In this document: one piece after another, positions 55,483 through 64,000 of the stretch | How positions within the stretch are numbered: position 1 is the stretch's first letter | Layout of the letters: each line of letters starts with the position of its first letter | Assembly: GCA_947170435.1 (NCBI GenBank) | Contig: CAMVTO010000009.1 | Span: 1 to 64,000 of the forward strand | Source: an uncultured Clostridia bacterium | GTDB taxonomy: Bacteria; Bacillota; Clostridia; Oscillospirales; Oscillospiraceae | DNA length: 64,000 nt | Reading direction: 5' to 3' | Notes under the pieces: generated by a model | The model's input: only the letters and a program-made list of their open reading frames with translations | Database searches by the model: none | What the model was told of the DNA's origin: nothing | Position numbers and translations under genes: made by a program

Positions 55483-58400
55483 TTACTTGACGAAATCGCG
55501 GTACAGGAAGGTCACGATCTCTGCGCGGGTGCAGGTGTCGTTCGGCACGAACGTGTTCGCGGCATTCTTGCCGTTGGTGATGCCGTTTTTCACGGCCCAG
55601 CCGACGCTGCCCGCATACCAGGCGCTGCTGCTCACGTCCACAAACATGCTGCTGTCCGCTGCCGCGGCCTTCTCAAAGCGCGCGAGGAAAGCCACGATCT
55701 CCGCGCGGGTGCAGGTATCGTTCGGCACGAACGTGTCGTTTGCGTTCTTGCCGTTGGTAATCCCGTTGGCAACCGCCCAGGCGACAGCCTTCTCATAGAA
55801 GCTGCCCGCGGCCACATCCTTGAACCGCGTCGTGACTGTCACATTGGGTTCACCGGCCGCACGATACAGGAACGTGACCGCCTCGGCACGGGTACAGGTA
55901 TCATTGGGCTTGAATGTGTTTGCAGCGCCCTTGCCATTGGTGATGCCCTTGCCGACTGCCCATTCGACCGCCTTCTCATAGAAGCTGCCCACGGCCACGT
56001 CAACAAACTGTGCGGCAGCCTTGGCAAAGGTCGCGCTCACCGTGACAGGAAGCTTGGCGTCCTTGGGAATCGTGAAGCTGTAGGTGCCGTCGGCGTTTTT
56101 GGCGACCTCAATGGTCTTACCGTTGGCGTCCTTGGCGGTCACAGCGCCCACCGCATAACCCGCATTCGGAGTCGCTGTCACGGTGACCTTGTCGCCCGCC
56201 TTGGCATTGGCGTTGGAGACGGTCAGCTTGCCGTTGGTGATGCCGCTCGCGACACTCACGCCGGCGACGGCAGCCGCGCCACCGCCGCCCACAGAGCCAC
56301 CGCCCGTAGAACCGGTGCCGGTAACCGTGACGACGCGCGTATCCGCGTAATCAACGTCATCTTTTGTGTACGTTGCCGTGATGGTCGCGGTGCCCTCGCT
56401 CACGCCGGTCACCTTGCCAGTGCTGTTCACTGTGGCCACGCCTTCGTTGCTGCTGCTCCACACAGTCTTGCCGCCAACGGCAGGATGCTCGCCCGCATCC
56501 GTCACGCTCAGCGAAAGCTGGATGCTTTCACCAACCTTAACGCTGTTTGCGCCGCTGATCGTTACGATGTAGAGGCTCGTGAACACAAACTTGCCTTGGT
56601 TCACATCGGCATCACCGGAGGTCATGCTCACGGAAACACCGGGGATCAGTCGGGCTTTGATGTCCGTCTGGTCAACCGTATAGTCCGCGTTTTCGTCAGC
56701 CGCTACCATCACGGTAATCCGCTTGTCGACCGTCGTCTGATCGCCAGACGTAGGCTTCTTGAACATCCGGATCGTCACGGTATTGCCCGCAGATGTCGCG
56801 TCAACCGCCGCGTCCACAGCATCCTTGAAGGTCGTGTAGTAACGGGTCTCGCCGCCGATCACCGTCGAGGCGACAGAGCTGGACTGAAGCGAAAGCTCAA
56901 ACTCCGAGAAGCCGTACGGGTTGTTGAACTCGACGTAGTATGCGTTGTTCTCGCCCTTGATCTCAGGACGGTACTCATACCAAGTGCCATTATGATTGTG
57001 TTTGACGTAGATCGTCTGACCGACCGGGTTTTCGGCCAGCTTCTTCGCCATGCTGTTCGGGATGCCGATGGTCAGCAGGATGTTCTTGAGGCCCTCGATC
57101 TTCTTTGCGCCGCCCATCGGTACGCTGTTTTGCTCGGTCAGCGCTGTATTTTGGTCAACGCTCCCAACCGTCGCAACTTTCTGCACCTTCGGCTCAATGG
57201 AAACCCGGAAGCTGTCGCTCGCCGCCTCGTCATACTCCGTGACAGCGACATCCATGAAGACCTTATTGACCACGCTGATCGTGGGGCTTGCGTTGTCGCC
57301 GGCCGTAACGGTCGTATTTTCGCCGTCGGTCGCTACGGTGATCAGGCCGGCCTGCGCCAGCGCGGCAACCGCCTTATCCTTTTCCTGAGCCGCGGCAGCG
57401 TTGCTGATATCATCGCTCGAGCCAATCGCCTTCGTCAGAGCCTCAGTCGGAATCTCAACCGCCTTCGCGGCATTCTCCAGTTCAGTTTTGGTCGTATCCG
57501 TAACGGTGATTTCGAGCGCAACTTCGGTCTCACCCGCGGCTTCGCCGCCTCTGGCGGTCAGGTTGGTCAGATCCTCGTTCGTGATATTCGCAACAAACGT
57601 CGCACTCAGCTCAACGTCAGCATCAGGCATGGAAAAGCTGTATACAACCGCGCCCGATTCCATCTTCGTATCAACGGACGGCTTGATCGTCTGCTCGCCA
57701 TCCTTGACGTTTACCGCGACAGAGCCGATCGTATAGCCGTCGCTCGGTGTTGCGGTAAAGTATACGGCAGCGCTCTCGACCGCCTTGGCGGAAAAACCAG
57801 TGATCGAACCGTGGTTTTGTTCCGTCGCTTCGCTCACAAGAGTCGTGGTCACATTGTGCGCGGTACCGGCTTCCGCCCGGATGGTAACAGCATTGGCAGG
57901 CATTTTAAAACTGTACTTGCCGGTGCTGTCCGGCGTCAAAGTCATCCGGGAAGCTCCCTGTTCATCGCCAGTCCGAATCAGCCAGACCGACTTCAGCACG
58001 GTGTTCTGCGCCGGAGTCGCGGTAAACTCGACCGTTTCCCCGTACTCCGCCGACTGCTTGCTGCCGTCGATGGCGATCGTCGCTATCGCGCCGCTGCCGT
58101 CGGTAATTCCATAGGAGAGTTTCGCGAATGTTGCCGAAACGCTCACGTCATTCGCGGGCATTCCGAAGGAATACACGCTGTCCTTCGGCTCAAGGACGAT
58201 CGGCTCGCCGCCCGCCGGAGTGTAACTCACCGTGCCAACGGTATAGCCCGCGTTGGGCTTGACCGTCAGCGTGACTGTGTCATGATGCTTCGCTGCGTGC
58301 CGGTCCGCCGTAACGCAGCCGTTCGTGATACCGCTTGCGACACTCACGTCATAGCCCGCCTTGACAACAAAGGTGACCGCCGGGCTTGTCGCCGCCTCAT

Positions 58401-61400
58401 AGTTATCCGTAGCCGCCAGCGCGAAGGTCACGCTGGTCTGGCCGATTGTCTCACCCGCAGTGACTGCGTAAGCAAAGCTGTACGCTCCACCGTCGAGCGT
58501 CTGGCGCGCGCCCTGCGCGCCGACCACTGCCATGGCTGTGTTCCCCGAGGTCGCCGTCAGCGCCGCGGCAGCAGAACTGTCAAGGTCCGCACTGACCGTG
58601 ACGGTCACGGTCTCCTGTTCGCCCGCGCCATAGAGCGTAATCGTCTCGGACTTATTCGCCGAAATCGAGCGTGCGGCCTTGCTGATCGCCGCAACGGTCT
58701 CTGTCTGCTGACCCTCCGCCGCGAGCGTGTAGTTGCCCGCAGCCGCCCCTGCGAGCGTGAGATTGCTGATTGTGACCTTTTTGTTCGCGCCCGCGTTCGC
58801 GTCCGCAAACGCGCCGGTGGCGCTGACAGTCACCTTGTCCTGTCCGACCACGCCCGCGATGGCTGCACTGGTATAGACCAGCGTCGCGGCGGCAGTGCCG
58901 TCGTAGGTTTTGTTCTCAGCGGTGATGCCGCTGACCGTGACGGGTTTCGGGTTGATCTTAGCCTGTGCGGTCTTCTGGCTCTCCTTCGCATCCAGCGTAT
59001 AGTTCTTCGCAGCCGTTCCAGACAGCGTCAGGCCGGTGATGGTAACCGTCTTGGCGGCCACCTTTCCATCGCTGTACGCAACATTCGCGTCCGTGAACGC
59101 GCCGGCGGCGCCGGTGATCTGCAGATTCGCCTTGTCACTCTCAATGACGCCGTCGTAACCCGGATTGGTCACGTTCAGTACCGCAGCGGTTGTACCGTCA
59201 TAGGTCTTGTCTACCGCGGTGATGCCGGAGGCAATCCGAATGCCCTTCTGCGCGATTTCAAAGTCCGCGGTCTTGGTTCCCGTATAGTTGCCAGCGCCGG
59301 TGATGGTCACGGTATAGGTGCCGGCGTCCGTCGGCTCGGCGGCAGAATAGGACACGGTATAATCGGTGTCTTTGATAAGCGTCTTGTCGGCGTTTTGCAC
59401 CTTGATCGCGCTGTCCGTCACCACCGGTGCGGGCTTGTATGCCGTCTTGTCATAGGTGTGGGCGGCAATCGTCGCAATCGTCACACCGCTGATGGCCTTT
59501 GGCACGATCCTGAACGTCTTGGTACTCGTCTCGCTGCCCACGTTGGCAAGATCGTAGTTTCCGCTCGTCGCGGTGATCGTCACGGAGCCGGTCTTCGTAC
59601 CCGTGCTGACGTTGACGTTATCGACCTGATCGCCATTTGCGGTAGAGACGATCGTGTAGTCCGTTCCCTTCGCCAGCGTGCTCACCGCACCGTTGATGGT
59701 CGCCGTCACAGTAACCTCGGGGAGAATCGTCGCACCGGTGTAGGTCTGATCGGCGATGTCCGCGATCACGGGTACGATGGTCGCCTTGCTGATTGTCGCA
59801 GTGGTCTCGGTCTGCTGGCCCTCCGCCGCGAGTGTATAGTTGCCCGCGGCAGGGCCGTTGAGCGCGATGTTGCTGATGGTAACCTTCTTGGCGGTCACCT
59901 TGCCATCGCTGTACGCAACATTCGCGTCCGCGAACGCGCCGGCGGCGCTGACGGTCACCTGATCCTGCCCGACCACGCCCGCGATCGTTGCGTTGGTATA
60001 GACCAGCGTGGCAGCAGTCGTGCCGTCCCAGGTCTTATCCTCGGCAGTAATGCCGCTGACGGTGACCTCCTTTGCGGCAATGGCTGCCGCAGCTTCGGTC
60101 TGCTGGCCGCTCTGAGCAAGCGTGTAGTTGCCTGCGTCGGCACCGTCGAGCGCGAGATTGCTGATCGTGACCTGCTTGCTTGCGCCCGCGTTCGCGTCCG
60201 CAAACGCGCCGGCGGCGCTGACGGTCACCTTGTCCTGACCGACCACGCCCGCGATGGCTGCGTTGGTATAGACCAGCGTCGCGGCGGCAGTGCCGTCGTA
60301 GGTTTTATTCTCAGCGGTGATGCCGCTGACCGTGACGGGTTTCTTGCTGATCGTCCACTCCACAGGCGCCGCCGCGGTCTCGCTCAGCGCATAGTTGCTC
60401 AGTGCCGCAGTCGCGCCCGCTTCGCCCGCAGCAAGCACCGGTGTGATGGTATAAGTGCCGGCATTCTTCGGCGCACCGTCAAGACTGTCCTTGCCCGCCT
60501 GATAGGAAAGCTGAACCGTCAGTCCGCTTTCCTTCCCGGCATAGCCACTGAGCGTCGGCGTCGGTGCGATCGCCTGCCCGTTGTAGGTCGAGCCGAGCTC
60601 GCCCCATGTCAGCGTGAGCTCCTTCGGCGCGATGCTGACACCCGTAACCGTCGCAACATCAAACGTGCCGAAGGCCGCGTCATCGCCCGACGCAACAAAC
60701 TGAACCGTGAAGCCATTGCTCTTGCCCGCGGCCGGCATCGTGTCCGCTTCCTTGATGACGAACTGACCGCTGAGCTGTCTGGGCGTGCCCGTATTGATCC
60801 ACGCGCTGAGATCACTCTGCAGCGTCGCGATATCCGACCACGCGTTGCCGTAGACCTGCTTGGCCGCGTTGAGTGTCGCGACGTTCGCCGTGCTCACTTC
60901 CTGCCCGGCGGCATAATCATTGCCAAGCTTAAACTCGACTGTCTTCGCCGTGACCGCCACCGTACCGGTGACAGGCGTTGCCGCGTAGTTTGCGGCGTCC
61001 GGCGCGAACTGCCAGTCGAAGGAAATCTCCTCATTCGCCGCCACTGCCGCCAGTGCCTTGCCAAAGTCGTTCGCCGCGGCATCCCATACCACATACTCGC
61101 TGTTCGCGCCGTGCGGCCTGTACTTGAAGGTGCCCGCGACATCGTCGTTGGTCACCGTGTCCTTGAGTGTCGCCGGTGCGGAGAAACTCGTTGCGCCCTG
61201 AACCACCGTCGCAGTCGAGAAGGCGTTTTCGGCAACCGCAAGGGCCTTCGCGGCAATCGTCACGGAACCGATCGCGGTAGCCGCCATGTCTGCATAGTGC
61301 GCGTCGTCGCTCACGCTTGCAAAGACATAGTATGTACCGGCATCAACCGCATTTGTGAGATCCTCCTTGCTGTTCTCCGCCGCGCGCACTGAGACGGTGT

Positions 61401-62823
61401 GGCTGATCGTAACCCCGTCGCTCGCGGGGGTCAGAAGCGCCTTGATCGCATTGAGCTGGTTCGTCTTATTGTAGGTCAGAGACGAATCGTTGAGCTTGAA
61501 GGTCTTGGCATCTACGCTCTTGCCCGCAACGCTCACCGCCACGTCGGCTGTCTTTGTGACATTGCCCTCGGTGTAGCTGAGCGTCACCTTGGTATCGCCT
61601 TTTTGCAGCTTGTCCGCGTAATCGCCGGCCGTGCGGGCATAAACAACCTCATATCCGTTATCCTGATCGTTTTTCTGCGCGATCTCCCGCTCCGTTCCGT
61701 CGAAATAGGCAGCCGTCACGGTCAGTCCGGCCGGGGCAAACGCTTCGCCGTCGACGTAGTCCGTTTTCGTGAGCGTTCCGCCGGTCGCAATCGAGTTCAG
61801 CACCGCAGCGGCAGTCGCGGCAAACGTCTTGGTCGCGATGTAGCTGCCCTCGTCAGCGCCGGTTCCTTTCTGGAAGGTCAAGTCCGTGCCGCCCGCCAAG
61901 CCGGTCAGCGTAAAGGTCGGCTCATCCGCAAATGCCACACCCGCCTTCGGCGTCAGTGTGATCTTCGCGGTGTACGCGGTCGATCCCTTGAAGACTTCCG
62001 TGCCGCTGCTCGTGGAAAATTCGCCCGCCGTCCACGCAAGCGTTGCGGTCACGCTGTCATTGTCGGTGCTGATCGTCTTCGCGGTTTTCGCTGCGCCTGT
62101 TTTGGGCACAATATTACCCGTCAAGGCAACTGCGCCGACGGGGAACACGACGGTAGTAGACAGCTCCTCGGGGAGCGTCAGAATCGACGCGCCTGTATCA
62201 AACTGCTCTGTCGTCACGTTGTAATTGGCTATCGTAAGGACAAATACGTCTTTGTTTCCGTCTTTTCCCGTAAACAGCCGAAACTTCGCTTCCCCGCCGC
62301 CGGCAGTCTCTGCATCGGTGGCCGGTTTAAAATAAAACGTGATCGAAGGCGTGTTATACTCCTCCGCATCATCATTGTATGTGTTCACGCCTTCAGGTGA
62401 AGCGCCATTGACATATACTACACTGCTTTGTCCTACTTGAAATGTGTTGTACATAAATGAGGCAGCAGATTCAAAATTCTCACGCTTTACAGACGTGTTT
62501 TTTCTTGCCGCTCCACTGCCGGTTGTATCGACTCCTGTCACGCCGGTATCCGGTTCATAGAAGCTTGCATCATATTGCAGGCCCAGAGAATATGCTGTCA
62601 GAATCGGATTCTTTTTCGGAAGCTGCATGGTCAGCTTGATGGAAAGCTTGCCATCCTCATCCGGTTCGCTTCGTTCCATTGTCACAGCGATGCCGCTCTC
62701 CTGATCTGTGACGGTCTTGGTAAAGCCGACGTCGTCCGCAAGCGCCGTCTGAACCGGGATCATGCCCAAAATCAGCGACAGACTCAAGAGCAGCGAAAGC
62801 GTTTTTTTGATCTTCATCATCAT
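55483..62823 (-). CDS. Giant surface protein (2446 aa): signal peptide, cohesin-like? N-domain, Ig-like/YDG repeats, Big2-like domain, three C-terminal SLH domains
   Basis: MMMKIKKTLSLLLSLSLILGMIPVQTALA signal; four TYDGT/TWDGT repeats; VKVGESIQLSLSVTDAGE...VVWSSSNEGVATVNSTGKVTGVSEGTATITATY-type Ig; C-terminal ...GITNGKNANDTFVPNDTCTRAEIVAFLARF SLH. Confidence 0.92.
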   Translation of the reverse strand: MMMKIKKTLSLLLSLSLILGMIPVQTALADDVGFTKTVTDQESGIAVTMERSEPDEDGKLSIKLTMQLPKKNPILTAYSLGLQYDASFYEPDTGVTGVDTTGSGAARKNTSVKRENFESAASFMYNTFQVGQSSVVYVNGASPEGVNTYNDDAEEYNTPSITFYFKPATDAETAGGGEAKFRLFTGKDGNKDVFVLTIANYNVTTEQFDTGASILTLPEELSTTVVFPVGAVALTGNIVPKTGAAKTAKTISTDNDSVTATLAWTAGEFSTSSGTEVFKGSTAYTAKITLTPKAGVAFADEPTFTLTGLAGGTDLTFQKGTGADEGSYIATKTFAATAAAVLNSIATGGTLTKTDYVDGEAFAPAGLTVTAAYFDGTEREIAQKNDQDNGYEVVYARTAGDYADKLQKGDTKVTLSYTEGNVTKTADVAVSVAGKSVDAKTFKLNDSSLTYNKTNQLNAIKALLTPASDGVTISHTVSVRAAENSKEDLTNAVDAGTYYVFASVSDDAHYADMAATAIGSVTIAAKALAVAENAFSTATVVQGATSFSAPATLKDTVTNDDVAGTFKYRPHGANSEYVVWDAAANDFGKALAAVAANEEISFDWQFAPDAANYAATPVTGTVAVTAKTVEFKLGNDYAAGQEVSTANVATLNAAKQVYGNAWSDIATLQSDLSAWINTGTPRQLSGQFVIKEADTMPAAGKSNGFTVQFVASGDDAAFGTFDVATVTGVSIAPKELTLTWGELGSTYNGQAIAPTPTLSGYAGKESGLTVQLSYQAGKDSLDGAPKNAGTYTITPVLAAGEAGATAALSNYALSETAAAPVEWTISKKPVTVSGITAENKTYDGTAAATLVYTNAAIAGVVGQDKVTVSAAGAFADANAGASKQVTISNLALDGADAGNYTLAQSGQQTEAAAAIAAKEVTVSGITAEDKTWDGTTAATLVYTNATIAGVVGQDQVTVSAAGAFADANVAYSDGKVTAKKVTISNIALNGPAAGNYTLAAEGQQTETTATISKATIVPVIADIADQTYTGATILPEVTVTATINGAVSTLAKGTDYTIVSTANGDQVDNVNVSTGTKTGSVTITATSGNYDLANVGSETSTKTFRIVPKAISGVTIATIAAHTYDKTAYKPAPVVTDSAIKVQNADKTLIKDTDYTVSYSAAEPTDAGTYTVTITGAGNYTGTKTADFEIAQKGIRIASGITAVDKTYDGTTAAVLNVTNPGYDGVIESDKANLQITGAAGAFTDANVAYSDGKVAAKTVTITGLTLSGTAAKNYTLDAKESQKTAQAKINPKPVTVSGITAENKTYDGTAAATLVYTSAAIAGVVGQDKVTVSATGAFADANAGANKKVTISNLTLAGAAAGNYTLAAEGQQTETVAAISKAARSISANKSETITLYGAGEQETVTVTVSADLDSSAAAALTATSGNTAMAVVGAQGARQTLDGGAYSFAYAVTAGETIGQTSVTFALAATDNYEAATSPAVTFVVKAGYDVSVASGITNGCVTADRHAAKHHDTVTLTVKPNAGYTVGTVSYTPAGGEPIVLEPKDSVYSFGMPANDVSVSATFAKLSYGITDGSGAIATIAIDGSKQSAEYGETVEFTATPAQNTVLKSVWLIRTGDEQGASRMTLTPDSTGKYSFKMPANAVTIRAEAGTAHNVTTTLVSEATEQNHGSITGFSAKAVESAAVYFTATPSDGYTIGSVAVNVKDGEQTIKPSVDTKMESGAVVYSFSMPDADVELSATFVANITNEDLTNLTARGGEAAGETEVALEITVTDTTKTELENAAKAVEIPTEALTKAIGSSDDISNAAAAQEKDKAVAALAQAGLITVATDGENTTVTAGDNASPTISVVNKVFMDVAVTEYDEAASDSFRVSIEPKVQKVATVGSVDQNTALTEQNSVPMGGAKKIEGLKNILLTIGIPNSMAKKLAENPVGQTIYVKHNHNGTWYEYRPEIKGENNAYYVEFNNPYGFSEFELSLQSSSVASTVIGGETRYYTTFKDAVDAAVDATSAGNTVTIRMFKKPTSGDQTTVDKRITVMVAADENADYTVDQTDIKARLIPGVSVSMTSGDADVNQGKFVFTSLYIVTISGANSVKVGESIQLSLSVTDAGEHPAVGGKTVWSSSNEGVATVNSTGKVTGVSEGTATITATYTKDDVDYADTRVVTVTGTGSTGGGSVGGGGAAAVAGVSVASGITNGKLTVSNANAKAGDKVTVTATPNAGYAVGAVTAKDANGKTIEVAKNADGTYSFTIPKDAKLPVTVSATFAKAAAQFVDVAVGSFYEKAVEWAVGKGITNGKGAANTFKPNDTCTRAEAVTFLYRAAGEPNVTVTTRFKDVAAGSFYEKAVAWAVANGITNGKNANDTFVPNDTCTRAEIVAFLARFEKAAAADSSMFVDVSSSAWYAGSVGWAVKNGITNGKNAANTFVPNDTCTRAEIVTFLYRDFVK
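58787..58948. repeat. Intragenic YDG repeat segment, copy A (162 bp)
   Basis: About six mismatches over 162 bp versus 60182-60343, counted by eye. Confidence 0.85.
60182..60343. repeat. Intragenic YDG repeat segment, copy B (162 bp)
   Basis: See copy A. Confidence 0.85.
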
Positions 62824-62834
62824 AGCCTCCTAAA

Positions 62835-63554
62835 TCACAATTCTGTCACATAGTTTGCAAGATAACGCATGATTTGCAGCGCATCATTCATATTGATCGA
62901 ATCCTTTGCGTCTTCGGTATAAACATTCGCCGCTTCAAAGACAATCGTAGACTCGTAATAGGCAAGAAACCGCATAATGTGCAACGCGTCATTCATGTTC
63001 ACCGTATCATCGCCATTCGCGTCGCCGGGAATAAACGGTGCGCGCGCGTACCCGTCCGCCCCGCTTGTCGGCGCGTAGCCGAGCGTCGCAGTGCGAGCCG
63101 CGTTGCCGTCGTTGCTCGTGACCCAAAGGTTCAGCAATACACCGGTCGGCAGGTCGCTTGGATATACCGTGAAGGTCAGCGCGTCATCGCTCTTTGCCTG
63201 CTGGTCAATGTATCGGATGTTCCCCTCCCGGGGCGCGTCGCCGTCAAAGAGCACCACAAGGTACTGCCTGCCCTCCTCCGCGTTGGTCACCGTGACCTGC
63301 AGAGCGTCGGTGCCGGGATAAAATCTCTCGTACACAATTTTATCCTGCGTGTCATTTGTCAGGTCCACATTCGCGGAAGCCGTTTTTTCAACGGGCGTAT
63401 ACTGCTTGTCCTGCACCGTTCCCGCTGAAATGCTCAGGCCGCTGCCGGCTGTGATATTGTAAAAGCCCGCCGCGTCTTCCGCCGCCATTGCGCTCACGCA
63501 CAGCAGTGACGCCAGCGCCATGACAAGAAACAATGGTCTCAAAATCCTCTTCAT
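62835..63554 (-). CDS. Secreted dockerin type I-repeat protein
   Basis: Signal peptide MKRILRPLFLVMALASLLCVSAMAA; PGDANGDDTVNMNDALHIMRFLA ... TEDAKDSINMNDALQIMRYLANY duplicated dockerin-like motifs. Confidence 0.8.
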   Translation of the reverse strand: MKRILRPLFLVMALASLLCVSAMAAEDAAGFYNITAGSGLSISAGTVQDKQYTPVEKTASANVDLTNDTQDKIVYERFYPGTDALQVTVTNAEEGRQYLVVLFDGDAPREGNIRYIDQQAKSDDALTFTVYPSDLPTGVLLNLWVTSNDGNAARTATLGYAPTSGADGYARAPFIPGDANGDDTVNMNDALHIMRFLAYYESTIVFEAANVYTEDAKDSINMNDALQIMRYLANYVTEL

Positions 63555-63569
63555 TTTATTGCTCCTTTC

Positions 63570-64000
63570 CTATTGCTTTTCCATGTAGCCCACGAGAATC
63601 TTTGCCAGCTGGGCACGGGTCGCCGTCACCGTCGGTCCCAACGCTTTCACGCCGGTTCCATCTATGATCCCGTGATAATACGCCCAATACATTGCCGGTT
63701 TCGCCCACGCCGCAATGTCTCCGCTGTCGGCAAACATCTCGTCGTAAGCGCCGGTCAGCATAGCCTCCATACCCAGCGGACGACCTGCGTAAGCAAAGAG
63801 AATCTTCATTGCCTCCTGTCGGGTCAGACCGTCCCTCGGCGCAAAGCCCGCGCCCTTGCCGTTGACGTAGCCCTTGCTATAGGCCCAAGCAATCGCTTTG
63901 GCGTAATAGTCGTCCGCATGGACATCCGCAAACGGCGCCGTTTCCGTGGACTCCGGTTCGCCCGCCATGCGGTATAGAACCAGCACATAATCGCCGCGCG
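63570..64000 (-). CDS. SLH-domain protein (partial, 5' part beyond right edge)
   Basis: Reverse frame open to window edge; ...VLVLYRMAGEPE...FADVHADDYYAKAIAWAYSKGYVNGKGAGFAPRDGLTRQEAMKILFAYAG...IDGTGVKALGPTVTATRAQLAKILVGYMEKQ. Confidence 0.85.
   Translation of the reverse strand, partial: RGDYVLVLYRMAGEPESTETAPFADVHADDYYAKAIAWAYSKGYVNGKGAGFAPRDGLTRQEAMKILFAYAGRPLGMEAMLTGAYDEMFADSGDIAAWAKPAMYWAYYHGIIDGTGVKALGPTVTATRAQLAKILVGYMEKQ

Noticed and set aside
58700-60345. Repeated DNA considered as CRISPR or mobile-element repeats
   Set aside because: Repeats are in-frame protein domain copies (YDG) without regular short spacers or terminal inverted repeats.
55402-61392. 1996-aa open frame on the plus strand, antisense to the giant SLH protein
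   Set aside because: Low-complexity translation rich in R/H/G/D, no domains and no signal. It mirrors repetitive GC-rich coding on the minus strand, where stops are suppressed by codon bias. Treated as a shadow ORF unless antisense translation is shown.
1-64000. tRNA, rRNA, transposase, integrase, phage or classical defence genes
   Set aside because: None recognised in any intergenic gap or translated frame; the window reads as core chromosome plus a surface locus.

Overview
The window is a GC-rich chromosomal segment from a spore-forming clostridial Firmicute. It looks Oscillospiraceae-like, but that is an inference from gene content and style. Most of it is dense housekeeping and sporulation operons. 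From the left: (a) a sugar-uptake/regulator locus with a partial LplB-type permease, a YesL/DUF624 protein, a membrane-anchored unknown and a LacI-family regulator, with three copies of a TGTGCATTTGCACA-type palindrome; (b) a multidomain flavodiiron protein, a zinc-ribbon membrane protein, cardiolipin synthase, pncB, DegV and dinB; (c) rplU-prp-rpmA-obg; (d) a spore-coat basement block (spoVM, a SipL-like SPOCS/LysM protein, spoIVA), including a 25-aa spoVM and a 50-aa membrane ORF that the supplied ORF track misses; (e) rpoZ-priA-def-fmt-rsmB-rlmN-stp-prkC-rsgA, gmk, remA and yicC; (f) cdaA-cdaR-rseC, DUF5685/J-domain, DUF3343/cysteine desulfurase, ispDF, carD, a butyryl-CoA:acetate-type CoA-transferase, an IspH-S1 fusion, plsC and cmk; (g) rluB, dacF, gerW, scpAB and an M50 protease; (h) tsf, rpsB, ymxH/ylmC and sigG; (i) a cell-surface locus with a VTC-domain protein, an AroE-like protein, a 2446-aa YDG/Ig/SLH protein, a dockerin-type protein and a partial SLH protein running off the right edge. 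I saw no CRISPR array, rRNA, tRNA or transposase. The most interesting observations are: sigG has no canonical start codon but has an in-frame ATT behind a perfect Shine-Dalgarno, downstream of a sigma-F-like promoter; the missed spoVM plus 50-aa membrane ORF; the promoter-relative geometry of the LacI-type operators; and the surface locus, which has mosaic YDG repeats and a possible cohesin-like/dockerin pairing. Nothing was computed by database search. All identities come from reading the translations.
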